The notes beneath the pieces are model-generated. The model was not told the origin of the DNA. It did not search any database and saw only the letters and a program-made list of their open reading frames with translations. A stretch of 33,901 bases of DNA from Planctomycetota bacterium (GTDB lineage: Bacteria > Planctomycetota > UBA1135 > GCA-002686595), in the NCBI GenBank assembly GCA_947484275.1, contig CANKOY010000044.1, forward strand, positions 1-33,901. The letters run 5' to 3'. Below, in pieces: positions 16,572 to 26,359 of this stretch; position 1 is the first letter of the stretch; the number at the start of each line of letters is the position of its first letter. The position numbers and the translations under genes are program-made.

Positions 16572-19085
16572 CTAGAAGATCGACTGCACCAACGCGAGCA
16601 GCGCTGAGCGATTCTCCAGGTTTGAGTAGCCTGAGTTCTCGAGCGTCACGAGCAGGTGCGTGCCGCCCGCCGACATCATCGCGCGGCGCAGGAACACCGG
16701 ATCGCCCGTTAGCTCGTAGCCGTAGGCGAAACTCGACCAGATCTGGAACTTGTCTACACCAGGGGATGTCCCGTTCGGCGGAATCGTGCCGCAAAACGGA
16801 GGCAAGGCCGGATCCAAGGGCGCGACGGCAAGTTGCTCCAACGGTCCGCGCAGGGCGGCGCTCCAAGCCGGGAAGCGCACCATCGAGTAGACCGATTCGC
16901 GGATCACGTTGTGCACGATTTGCAGCGCGGCTGGATTGTCTCCGCGATAGACACTGGCGCCGATGCTCCATAGGCCATTCTCGATGATGGCCTGTTCGAT
17001 CGACTGTCGGCCGTAATAGAGGCCGTCCACGATTTTCGGCGACTTCAGGCGTTGGATGATCCCACTGCAGTCGGCCTGACCCACCTTGAGCATCTCGACG
17101 ATACTGTCAAACCACGGCCGAGCGCTCGCGCGCCAAGCGATCGAACCCACCGAGTACGCGGCCGCCATGGAGTCCATGCCCCATCCTTCGTAGCGGCCAA
17201 AATTCACGCCGATCCCAGGATCGTCGGTGACGCTCTGGATGTCGGCCAGCATCCCCGTGCCCATCAATCCGCCCGCGGGTGTGCACGCGAGATCGTGGTA
17301 GGACAGGCGCACCAGTTCCGCCTGCATGCGCAGGTCGTCCTTGGCCATGGCATCGTTGCCGAGCCACGACAGAACCTTCATCGAACGCGTGATGCGCGTC
17401 TGATGCTGCAGGTCGATCGGTTTGAAACCCAGCAGTTCAGTTTCATAGACCGGGGCAAGTCCCTGGGCGTTCACGTGATCGACCTGGAATTGCGGCGCAT
17501 TTCCGAAGCCGAAGGGATCCGGACCACCCGACAGCAACGTCAGGTAGAACTGCATGTGGATGTAGTCGAACTGCGATCCGTGCGTGATCCAGTCGCTGTA
17601 CTGCGTCGGATTGCCGTCGGCGTTGTAGAGCGCCGTTGGGTTGCGCTCCGCGTAGAGCCTCAGTGCCAGCTGCGACAGGCGGTAGCCGTCCGCCGAGGCC
17701 GAATCCGCCGTGGCCATCCCGTCGTAGAGGAAGATCTCCGTGCCACCGGTCATGCCGCCGTACTTCACGCCCCAGGGATGGGCCCAGCCCTGGGCCGGAT
17801 AGCTCAGCGCGCCGCCACCGGCTGCGCCGTCCACGAGACGGTCCGAGATGCGGTGCAGGTCGATCGTGAGCCGCGCGCGGATCGGACCCTGGCCCAGGTG
17901 ATCCAATTCCGGCAGACGGTGCCGTTGGGGGAAGTAGTTGGCCGTGCTCGCGTTCCACCAGGAGTAAAGCTCCTGAGCCTGGGCGTTGGTCCCCCGGCGG
18001 CAGAATCCGAGCCATTCTTCGTTGAGCAGGGAGCGCGCGCGTGCCTCCTGTCCCGTGCGCACCAGGGCCAGCCTGCGCTGCATTTGTGCCTGCACGGGCA
18101 TCATGTGCATGGTCCCGTCCGCGTTCGGCGTCACCAGCGGAAGCACGGTGAAGCCCGGCTCCTGACGAATCTGCCCCAGTGTCGGATCGCTCCAGTCGCT
18201 GACCACCGTCCAGCCGGTTGGGACCCACAATTCCAGATCTTGGAAGTAGAGCTTGGCCTGGGGATCGTCGAGGGATGTCTGACTGTTTTCGCCACTCGGT
18301 CCGTTGTGCACCCGCAGGTCTAGGCTGAGCATGTCCTCGCCGACCCATTCGGTGGTGTAGCTGTGCACCTGAAAGAAGTGCGTCAAGGGACCGGTCGGCG
18401 GTCCGCTGGAGCCGCTGACCGGGAGCATCGTCTCGTAGAAGCGCGCTTGGATCGCAGCTTCTCCGAGTCGAATGATCTCATTTCCATCTCTGCCGCGCAG
18501 CAGATCCGCGCGATACGCATTGTTGAAGACGTCCTTGGTGCGCAGGGTCACCGCGCCCGGCGTGTTCAAGAGGTGCGCCGTCAGGGAGGTCGAATTCATG
18601 ACCGAGTTCGGGTGGACGAACTCGACGATTGAATACGTGATGCGCGCACCGGGCTGAACGCCGGACGGCCGCTGGACGCGCGCCAGGATCTCGACCACGT
18701 CCGCACCGTGGCTATTCCTCGGATAGCGGCTGACAATCTCGCACTGGGCCGGAACGGTTTGTCCCGTTGAATCGATGATGCCGAAGGGCTGCTGACCATC
18801 GACCCGAGGAAAGGTGCCCGCGGGCACCGGCAGGGTACCTCGAAGCACGAACGAACTCAGCGCGGGCGCGGCCAACTCGAACTTGCCGACCACCTGTCCT
18901 GCGAGCGGCGCCGGTGTGGGCAGCGCTGGCCCCCGCGGGCCGGGATGCGGCGAGCTTGCGGGTTTCGGACGTGCCCCCGCGGAAGCGGCGAAGAGCACGA
19001 GCGCCCCGATTCCCAGGGCGGATTTGAAGTTGAAAACGAACGGGCGAAGGCCGGCGCCCATGCGGGAGCAGGTTTGCATAGTCAT
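16572..19085 (-). CDS. Large secreted protein of unknown function, paralog 1 (837 aa)
   Basis: Signal peptide in the first 40 residues (Arg/Lys-containing start, hydrophobic IGALVLFAASAGA, cleavage near AGA-RP), then a Pro-rich linker to about residue 62. Residues 65-145 (FVLRGTLPVPAGTFP, QTVPAQCEIVSRYP, GADVVEIL) recall the N-terminal RIFT-barrel type domain of PcRGLX/YetA-like polysaccharide lyases, a tentative match. The large helical C-terminal part has motifs shared with the paralog at 22177-24681: YFPQRHRLPELDHLG, GWAHPWGVKYGGMTGG, DPFGF, KPIDLQHQTRITRSMKVLSW and YEGWGMDS. Repeated Trp, His, Glu and Asp in these blocks suggest a carbohydrate-active enzyme, but no fold or reaction can be assigned. 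ATG at 19085 follows a GAGGGGG ribosome-binding site. It is downstream of, and in the same direction as, the sulfatase-like gene, but 656 bases separate them. Confidence 0.8.
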   Translation of the reverse strand: MTMQTCSRMGAGLRPFVFNFKSALGIGALVLFAASAGARPKPASSPHPGPRGPALPTPAPLAGQVVGKFELAAPALSSFVLRGTLPVPAGTFPRVDGQQPFGIIDSTGQTVPAQCEIVSRYPRNSHGADVVEILARVQRPSGVQPGARITYSIVEFVHPNSVMNSTSLTAHLLNTPGAVTLRTKDVFNNAYRADLLRGRDGNEIIRLGEAAIQARFYETMLPVSGSSGPPTGPLTHFFQVHSYTTEWVGEDMLSLDLRVHNGPSGENSQTSLDDPQAKLYFQDLELWVPTGWTVVSDWSDPTLGQIRQEPGFTVLPLVTPNADGTMHMMPVQAQMQRRLALVRTGQEARARSLLNEEWLGFCRRGTNAQAQELYSWWNASTANYFPQRHRLPELDHLGQGPIRARLTIDLHRISDRLVDGAAGGGALSYPAQGWAHPWGVKYGGMTGGTEIFLYDGMATADSASADGYRLSQLALRLYAERNPTALYNADGNPTQYSDWITHGSQFDYIHMQFYLTLLSGGPDPFGFGNAPQFQVDHVNAQGLAPVYETELLGFKPIDLQHQTRITRSMKVLSWLGNDAMAKDDLRMQAELVRLSYHDLACTPAGGLMGTGMLADIQSVTDDPGIGVNFGRYEGWGMDSMAAAYSVGSIAWRASARPWFDSIVEMLKVGQADCSGIIQRLKSPKIVDGLYYGRQSIEQAIIENGLWSIGASVYRGDNPAALQIVHNVIRESVYSMVRFPAWSAALRGPLEQLAVAPLDPALPPFCGTIPPNGTSPGVDKFQIWSSFAYGYELTGDPVFLRRAMMSAGGTHLLVTLENSGYSNLENRSALLALVQSIF

Positions 19086-19741
19086 GGTGATATCCCCCTC
19101 ACGACCGCAGCGAGCGGCGGTCCACGAAACAGGTCAAAACGCGCCCAGGATCGTTCAGTCGAACTCGCGGACCCTCCCCTGACTCCGCGTGGATCCGCAG
19201 ACCTTCTTGCGAAGATCAGGGCTTGGATCCAGGTCGCGGGCGTCGGCCCGTGAGCATCACACGATTGGATTCACCGGCGGGCGAAGCCGGGATTCGAACG
19301 TGCAGGAAGGGCGCGAGCAAAGACTGTACCCCTAACCTCGTGACGCCCCAAGAATGAACACATCGTCCTGAGTGCAGCGGGAATCCCCGTGCCGCGCCCG
19401 ATTCTCAAGTTCCCCCGGGTGCCGACGTCCGTGAGTGAATTGCTGTCTACCGCGTCGGCCAGATCACCAACCGTTCGCAGTGTCGGTGCATTCGCCGACA
19501 CGTGGGGACCGTCCGTGCCAGCACCGACCCCAAGGCTGAACGCAACCGGTGTGAGGTTCGAAATCACGGGCGCAAGTGGATCGAGCCCGGCGAACTCGAC
19601 CTCACTCGGCGGTCGGCGACACGACACTATGCCTGCGGAGGAGAGTGACGTGCGCTAGCGCACACCCCTTTGTGCGGTACTGCACGGGGCGGGCCACCCT
19701 GCAACCTCCTCGCGAGCACAGGCCACAGGAGCGGCCGTGGC
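19086..19741. other. 656-bp gene-poor gap between paralog 1 and the sulfatase-like gene
   Basis: No convincing gene. Short frames exist on both strands (minus 19271-19627 from a GTG; plus 19389-19658), but neither has a recognisable domain or a ribosome-binding site, and they overlap each other. A tRNA-like T-loop string (ATTCGAAC) appears near 19290 without a matching cloverleaf. The right part holds two related near-palindromes at 19650-19685, listed separately. The left part must contain the promoter or leader of the 837-aa gene unless that gene is read from further upstream. Confidence 0.5.
19650..19685. promoter_or_regulatory. Pair of related 14-bp palindromes, possible operator
   Basis: GTGCGCTAGCGCAC (19650-19663) is a perfect palindrome. 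GTGCGGTACTGCAC (19672-19685) is a near-perfect one and matches the first at 11 of 14 positions. Their starts are 22 bp apart, close to two helical turns, which would place bound dimers on the same face. They lie 57-92 bases beyond the stop of the sulfatase-like gene. Function unknown; dimeric repressor binding is the obvious guess. Confidence 0.35.
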
Positions 19742-21796
19742 TTATTTAACGTAGCCCAGGGCGCGCATGTCTCGCGCGGTGTCCTCGTCAAGTTCATTGG
19801 CGCGCGCCAGACCGATTCCAAGCTCCTGGCGCTGCTTCGTCGCCGCTTCCAGTTCGCTTTCCAACAGGCCGCGGCCGCGCTCCACCAAGTCAGGCCGAAG
19901 CGCCGCGAGGTTGTTCTGTTCCCCGGGGTCCGCCCTCAGGTCGTACAACTCCTGGCGCTTGCTGACGTGGAACTGAATGAACTTGAAGCCATCGAAGACC
20001 ACCGCCGTGCGCGCTTCGAAGTACAGGATCCCACTGGAGACTAGGGGACGGGGCTCGACGGAGAGTCGAAGCTCGCCACCGGGAGTGTCGCGTCGAACCA
20101 GTGGGGGAGCCGTTAGCTCCGCGGGCGCGTAGGGCACCTGCGCGATTTCCAACACGCTGGCGGCGATGCTTTGGTTGGAAACCGGTTCATCGATGCTCTG
20201 GGCCAGCACGCCCCCGGGCAGTTTGAGGAACAGCGGCACGCCAAGAACCTCGTCGTACATCGTGTGGCCGTGCTCGAAGCCCTCGTGCTCCCACAACTCG
20301 TCGCCATGGTCGGCCGTGAACACGATCGTTGCGTCGTCGAAGAGGTTGTTGTCGCGCAGGACCTGAAACAGGCCGCCCATGTCGCGATCCGTGGCGCGCA
20401 CTTCTCCCGCGTAGAGATCGCGGATCCACTGGCGCTCCACTGCATCGGGATTGAGGAAGCCGCCGCGCACGCGCGCGGCATCCTCGAAATTGCGCCCGAT
20501 CTGGCGCGGCGCCGAGCCCTCCGGCTGGAATTCGCGCGGCGGGTTGTAGGCCATGTGGGGATCGAAGTAGTGCACCCACAGGAAGAAATCGCGATCGCGA
20601 TTCGCCGCGATCCACTCCGCGGCCCGGCGCGTCTGTGTGGCGGCGCCGACTTGGGGCAAGTAGATCTCAGGCAGGCATGGACGCAGCAGAATCTCAGCCA
20701 GGGCGGAGGGCGGATGGGGCTCGCGCTGGTAGTGGTACTCGTCAAAACCGCGATCGATGTGCGTGTAGGACCGCAGCGCCGGATTGCGCACGAAAGCCGC
20801 GGTCAAGAAGCCCGCGTCGGACATGCGCATGGCAAGCGTCTTGACCTCGTCAGGCAAGGCATCGAAAGGACGCAGGCCCAAATGCACGCTGGGTGAGAGT
20901 CCCGTGAGGATCGAGGAAACCGAGGGGAAGGTCCACGGGGCGGACGAACGCGGGCGCTTGAAGAACAGGCTCTGCTGCGCGACGGCGTCGATCGTCTTCG
21001 TCGGTGGCGCCGCCTCCGAGTAGCACGAGAGATAGTCCGCGCGCAATGTGTCGACCACCACCAGCACGACCTGTCGCGGCTTGCGGCCGGCGGGCACGCT
21101 TCCCTTATGAGCAGCCACGTCGGGGCTGGGAACCAGGTGCGCGAAGCCAAGCGCGCTGGCCACCGCGAAGAGTGCGCTCAGGGCCAGCGAAACGGCGCCC
21201 ACTGAGGTTGCGCGGCGCAAACACCAAGCCAGGCTGGCCAGGACAAGGACGAGGCAGAGCAGTGCCAGAGCACTCGCGGCGCCGCCGCGGATCAGGCTCG
21301 CCTTGCCCAGGGCCAAGAACCCTGCGCAGCCCATCAACGCCGCGCTGACCCAAGCTGCGAAGAGCGCCACTGCTGCACGCCCCCCGGGCGGCGAACTGAA
21401 GGGACGCGCTAGAAGGCAGACTCCGCAGGCAACCACGATGGCTGCCGGGATGGCCATCACGAGGCCGCGCGGATCCTGATCCACGGCCCGGTAGCAGCTC
21501 AAGAGCGCAGGCAAAGCCAACGTCATCACGGCCCCGGCGACTCCAAGGCCCAGCGCTCCGTCGTCGACGACCTTTCGCGCGCGAAGCGGAGCACTGACGA
21601 GCCACAACAACAGGAACGCGAGCAGACCCACTAGCGAACTGATCCCCATACAGGTCCAGGTCGACAGCGGCGAACTCGAGAGGCTGGAGCGCACCGAGAG
21701 ATCCACCAGTGCGTCGACGCTTCCCAGGGACAGTCCGGTGGCCAGGGCCAACGTGAACATCAAGGCGCGTGAGGAGGGATCGCGGCGTGAACTCAT
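19742..21796 (-). CDS. Seven-helix membrane enzyme of the sulfatase/alkaline-phosphatase superfamily, Thr nucleophile variant
   Basis: A 684-residue protein. Residues 10-222 contain about seven transmembrane helices. Residues from 240 on form a sulfatase-type catalytic domain: metal-binding Asp249 in VVLVVVDTLRADYLS, the nucleophile region SAPWTFPSVSSILTG (284-299), DHIDRGFDEY-like spacing further on, the second metal site in IVFTADHGDELWEHEGFEHG, and the C-terminal YDLRADPGEQNNLAA found in many sulfatases. Aligning ILTG with the classic C/S-x-P-x-R...LTG motif puts Thr289 at the nucleophile position (T-F-P-S-V) and Val where Arg is required for formylglycine maturation. It is therefore unlikely to be a conventional formylglycine sulfatase; a phosphotransferase or phosphodiesterase like other Thr-nucleophile members is possible. 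It lies between the two large secreted paralogs, same strand. Confidence 0.85.
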   Translation of the reverse strand: MSSRRDPSSRALMFTLALATGLSLGSVDALVDLSVRSSLSSSPLSTWTCMGISSLVGLLAFLLLWLVSAPLRARKVVDDGALGLGVAGAVMTLALPALLSCYRAVDQDPRGLVMAIPAAIVVACGVCLLARPFSSPPGGRAAVALFAAWVSAALMGCAGFLALGKASLIRGGAASALALLCLVLVLASLAWCLRRATSVGAVSLALSALFAVASALGFAHLVPSPDVAAHKGSVPAGRKPRQVVLVVVDTLRADYLSCYSEAAPPTKTIDAVAQQSLFFKRPRSSAPWTFPSVSSILTGLSPSVHLGLRPFDALPDEVKTLAMRMSDAGFLTAAFVRNPALRSYTHIDRGFDEYHYQREPHPPSALAEILLRPCLPEIYLPQVGAATQTRRAAEWIAANRDRDFFLWVHYFDPHMAYNPPREFQPEGSAPRQIGRNFEDAARVRGGFLNPDAVERQWIRDLYAGEVRATDRDMGGLFQVLRDNNLFDDATIVFTADHGDELWEHEGFEHGHTMYDEVLGVPLFLKLPGGVLAQSIDEPVSNQSIAASVLEIAQVPYAPAELTAPPLVRRDTPGGELRLSVEPRPLVSSGILYFEARTAVVFDGFKFIQFHVSKRQELYDLRADPGEQNNLAALRPDLVERGRGLLESELEAATKQRQELGIGLARANELDEDTARDMRALGYVK

Positions 21797-21938
21797 GGGT
21801 GGGGATTCCCGGGCCTTTGTCGACCGACAGGGGCCGCGAGCTTCGCATGCGAATCGATTCGGTCCAAGTCTTCAAATGACTGCGGGCGATCCCGAGGGAC
21901 CGCCCGCGTGCAACTCAAACCGTCCGTAACAGCGAATC

Positions 21939-22180
21939 CTAGCAGTCCGTTGAAAAGGTCCCGTCGCGAGGCAAGGCATGCGAAGGCGGAGCAAGGAGCG
22001 CGACAGAAAGTCGCGCAGGGGTCCCCGCGTTAGAGCGCGACGCGCTCGTAGTGAAGGCTCCTGCGGAGCCTTCGCAGTGGGGTGCGGCCTTCCTGGCCGC
22101 TGAGCACGACTTTCCGAGCGCAACGACGCGGCGCCGAAGCACGTCTTGCCGTAGTAGGGACTTTTTCAACGGGCTGCTAG
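21939..22180. repeat. Palindromic CTAG-ended repeat, copy 3 (242 bp, longest)
   Basis: Left end CTAGCAGTCCGTTGAAAAGG, then TCCCGTCGCGAGGCAAGG; right end on the opposite strand CTAGCAGCCCGTTGAAAAAG, then TCCCTACTACGGCAAG. The two arms continue to match imperfectly for about 80 bases (for example CAGAAAGTCGCGCAG against CGGAAAGTCGTGCTCAG read on the other strand). Near the middle is a perfect hairpin GAAGGCTCC-TGC-GGAGCCTTC (22053-22073). The whole unit could fold into one long hairpin. There is no transposase frame inside. Its right CTAG contains the stop codon of the 834-aa gene. It fills most of the space between that gene and the start of the sulfatase-like gene's upstream region. Confidence 0.8.
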
Positions 22181-24681
22181 GGCCGCTGCGCCAGGGCCAA
22201 GAGCGCGGCGCGCGACTCGAGGTTGCTGTAGCCACCGTTCTTCAGTGCGCCCAGCAGTGTGCCGCCCAGTGAGAGGGCTGCGTAGTCAAGCAGGGTCTGG
22301 TCACCTCGGATCGCGTATCCGTAAGCGTAGGAAGACCAGTTCTGGAATTTCTCGACGCCCGGGCTCGTCCCGCCGACGGGATTGAATCCGCAGAACACGC
22401 TGCCCTGAGAATTCAACGGCGCCATGGCCATGTTCTTCCAGGGCCCGCGCTGAACGGGATCCCAGGACATCGGAGTGATCATGGCGTGGATCTGGTCGTC
22501 CAGGAATCCTCGCACGGCCGCTTCCGCCGCGGCATCGACACCGCGGACGACGCTTTCCAGCGTTCCCCGAAGTCCGTTCTCGATGATCGAGAGCTCGTAC
22601 TGCTGGCGTTGGTAGAACAGCCCGCTCAGTTGCTTCGCATTCACCTGGGACTGCAGGAACGAATTGCATGTGGGCAAGGCCCTGGAGTAAGTCGCAATCA
22701 CCGACTGGAACCAGGGCATCACGGCCGCGCGGTACGTCGGATCTGCGAAGGCGTACGCCGCGTTCACGGTGTCAATTCCCCAGCCTTCGGCGCGACCGAC
22801 CTTGAGGCCGCAACCGGGGTTCAGGGCAACGAAGCGAACCTGGTCAAGCAGCCCTCCACCCTGGGCTTTGTTCGTGCCGCTGTTTGCCAGGTGGTGGTAC
22901 GAGAGCCGGAAGATCTCTGCGCGCATGAGCAGGTCTTGCTTCGCCAAGCTGTCGTTGCCGAGCCACGCCAGCACTTTCATCGAGCGCGTGGCGCGAATGA
23001 TGTGTTGCAGGTCGATCGGCTTGTAGGCCGCGAGCGTGGTCTCGTAGGCCGGCTTCTTGTTGTTGGCCACGACCCAATTGACTTGGTGCTTCGAGGCCTG
23101 AGCGAAACCGAACGGATCCGGCCCCGCCAAGAGCTTCTGCGAGAAGTACATGTTGACGTAGGGACCGTTGGGTCCCTGACGGACCCAATCCGTCAACTCA
23201 GTCGGGCCACCATCCAAGTTGTACAGCGCGTCCGGCTGGCGATCGTTGTAGGCGCGCTGAGTCAACTGTGCGAGACGATAGCCCTCGTTGGAGGCCGCTT
23301 CCGCGGCCAGGATTCCGTCGAAGATGAAGATCTCCGCACCGCCGGTCATGCCGCCGTACTTGACGCCCCAGGGGTGCGCCCAACCGAGATTGGCGGTCGA
23401 GAGCACGCCGCTGGGTTGCCCAGTGGTGATCGCAGCTTCCAGGGTCTGCAGTTGCCCCTTGAGCTTGGTGCGAATGTTGACCGCTCCGATGTGATCGAGC
23501 TCAGGGAGACGGTGGCGTTGCGGGAAGTAGCGCGCGGTCAGCGGATTCCACCAGGAATACAGCTCATGCCCGCCGGTGGGCGAGACGCCGCGTTTGCAGA
23601 ACGCAAGACCCTCGCCGTCGAGAATTGCTCGAGCCTTGACCTCCTGACCGATCTTGCACAGCGCCAATCGACGGATGAACTGGCCCTGTGAAGGCATGAA
23701 GTGGAGCGCGCCGTTAGCGTTGGGCTCGACCAGCGAGTACGCGGTCCACGTGCCCTGGGAGCGCGAGCTCCCGAACATTGGATCTGAGCCCTGCTGAAGC
23801 AGGTTCCAGCCGCTCTTGACCCACAATTCCAGGGACTCGAAGTAGACCGAGCCCAAGGGGTTGTCGATCGGGGTTGTCGTGTCCAGTCCGCTGGCGCCGT
23901 TGTTGACGCGCATGTCGAGAGAGACCACGTCTTCACCCTGCCAGGCAGTGTAGAATCCGTGGACACCGAACATGTGGTCTAGAGCGCCGCTGGGAGCGCC
24001 GATGTTCGTCGTTTGCGGAAGCATCGTTCCGTAGACAGAGACCTGGGTCGCTCCGATGCCGTTCTTCAACGTTTCGACCGTGACCGACGGAGACGGAAGG
24101 GCGGCCGGTGTGAGGTCAGTCGCGTAGCTGTAACCGAAGCAGTCCTTTCCCACGATCATCACGGTGCCGGGTTGAAGCAACAGGCCGGTCACCGTGGGCG
24201 TGAGCTGTCGAGGTGTACTGAAGTGCGGATATTCCACGACCTTGTACACCAGGCGAGTGCCAAGAGCTGTGTTGGCCGGTACGCGTACTCGGCCGAGGAT
24301 CTCGACCACATCGGCGCCGTCCGAGGCCTTCGGATAGCGGCTGACGATTTCCAATTGCGTGTCCACGACACTGCCGTCGTGGTCCAGCAGCGCGATCGGC
24401 AGCTTGTGGTCCGCGCGGGGAAATTTTCCCGGCGGCAGCGGCAGCGTTCCGTGCAGCACGAAACTGGCAGAAGCCGGCGCGCCGATTTCCATCTGCGCCA
24501 CTACGTTGTAATTGCTCTGGGCGCGGGCCTGTGCGCACAGGGCGAACATGACCGACGCGAAAAGCGCCAATGCTCGCGGCGCTCGGCGCCGCACGGTTGA
24601 AATGAACAGCGCGGTCGATGTGCTCGAGCGCTGGCCCGCGAACCCGAAATTCTCCAAATGGAGGTGATGCTTCAAACTCAT
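22177..24681 (-). CDS. Large secreted protein of unknown function, paralog 2 (834 aa)
   Basis: Co-linear with the protein at 16572-19085 over nearly its whole length: SFVLHGTLPLPPGKFPRADH, EIVSRYPKASDGADVVEILG, WWNPLTARYFPQRHRLPELD, GWAHPWGVKYGGMTGGAEIF, DPFGF, KPIDLQHIIRATRSMKVLAW, EGWGIDTVNAAYAF and the end GYSNLESRAALLALAQRP. It has a longer N-terminal leader (hydrophobic ALALFASVMFALCAQARA, cleavage near ARA-QS). The start at 24681 is decided by an AAGGGGAG ribosome-binding site; the longer frame to 24897 runs into the boxB terminator. Paralog 1 ends ALVQSIF; here the last residues are AQRP followed by TAG from the repeat, consistent with the repeat having cut off the original last codons. 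Enzymatic role unknown; possibly polysaccharide degradation. Confidence 0.8.
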   Translation of the reverse strand: MSLKHHLHLENFGFAGQRSSTSTALFISTVRRRAPRALALFASVMFALCAQARAQSNYNVVAQMEIGAPASASFVLHGTLPLPPGKFPRADHKLPIALLDHDGSVVDTQLEIVSRYPKASDGADVVEILGRVRVPANTALGTRLVYKVVEYPHFSTPRQLTPTVTGLLLQPGTVMIVGKDCFGYSYATDLTPAALPSPSVTVETLKNGIGATQVSVYGTMLPQTTNIGAPSGALDHMFGVHGFYTAWQGEDVVSLDMRVNNGASGLDTTTPIDNPLGSVYFESLELWVKSGWNLLQQGSDPMFGSSRSQGTWTAYSLVEPNANGALHFMPSQGQFIRRLALCKIGQEVKARAILDGEGLAFCKRGVSPTGGHELYSWWNPLTARYFPQRHRLPELDHIGAVNIRTKLKGQLQTLEAAITTGQPSGVLSTANLGWAHPWGVKYGGMTGGAEIFIFDGILAAEAASNEGYRLAQLTQRAYNDRQPDALYNLDGGPTELTDWVRQGPNGPYVNMYFSQKLLAGPDPFGFAQASKHQVNWVVANNKKPAYETTLAAYKPIDLQHIIRATRSMKVLAWLGNDSLAKQDLLMRAEIFRLSYHHLANSGTNKAQGGGLLDQVRFVALNPGCGLKVGRAEGWGIDTVNAAYAFADPTYRAAVMPWFQSVIATYSRALPTCNSFLQSQVNAKQLSGLFYQRQQYELSIIENGLRGTLESVVRGVDAAAEAAVRGFLDDQIHAMITPMSWDPVQRGPWKNMAMAPLNSQGSVFCGFNPVGGTSPGVEKFQNWSSYAYGYAIRGDQTLLDYAALSLGGTLLGALKNGGYSNLESRAALLALAQRP

Positions 24682-24698
24682 ATTCCTGACTCCCCTTG

Positions 24699-24716
24699 GG
24701 TCGCCCCCCGGCGACC
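24699..24716 (-). promoter_or_regulatory. Leader hairpin upstream of paralog 2
   Basis: GGTCGCC and GGCGACC (7 bp, loop of four) form a strong hairpin immediately 5' of the ribosome-binding site of the 834-aa gene, 18 bases before its start codon. It could stabilise the message or modulate ribosome access. No such hairpin is obvious ahead of paralog 1. Confidence 0.4.
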
Positions 24717-24836
24717 GTTTGACTTCCGCCGCTCTGTTCGGGCCTGCGGGAGGCGCGTCTTGAGTGAAATAGGGGTTCCTAAGGCGACGGCAGCTGGCTT
24801 CGACCGACCACGGGAACGACGGATCTGTAGGCGGTG

Positions 24837-24880
24837 AAAAAAAAGCACCCCCCGTGGCCCTGGATCGGGCTACGGGGGGG
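24837..24880 (-). terminator. Rho-independent terminator after boxB
   Basis: Read on the minus strand, a GC-rich stem (CCCCCCGT-x-GCCC paired with GGGC-x-ACGGGGGG, 12 pairs plus one G-T) with a six-base loop is followed directly by eight T residues. It starts 27 bases after the boxB stop codon and ends the boxC-boxB transcript before the 834-aa gene. Confidence 0.9.
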
Positions 24881-24906
24881 CGCGGATCAGCGCTCAAACC
24901 CAGAAG

Positions 24907-26319
<1,413 letters not shown>

Positions 26320-26359
26320 AAGTGCTCTCTCTAGGGGTCGTCGATGACGGCGTGTGGGA

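Noticed and set aside
19271..19340. tRNA-like T-loop sequence (GTTCGAATC on the minus strand)
   Set aside because: The flanking bases do not form a T stem, there is no pairing acceptor stem or anticodon arm upstream, and no CCA-compatible end.
19271..19658. Overlapping short frames on both strands (118 and 89 codons) as genes
   Set aside because: No ribosome-binding site, no recognisable domain, and each is the mirror of the other in GC-rich sequence.
19742..21796. Conventional formylglycine sulfatase
   Set aside because: The C/S-x-P-x-R maturation motif is absent; the aligned residues are T-F-P-S-V.
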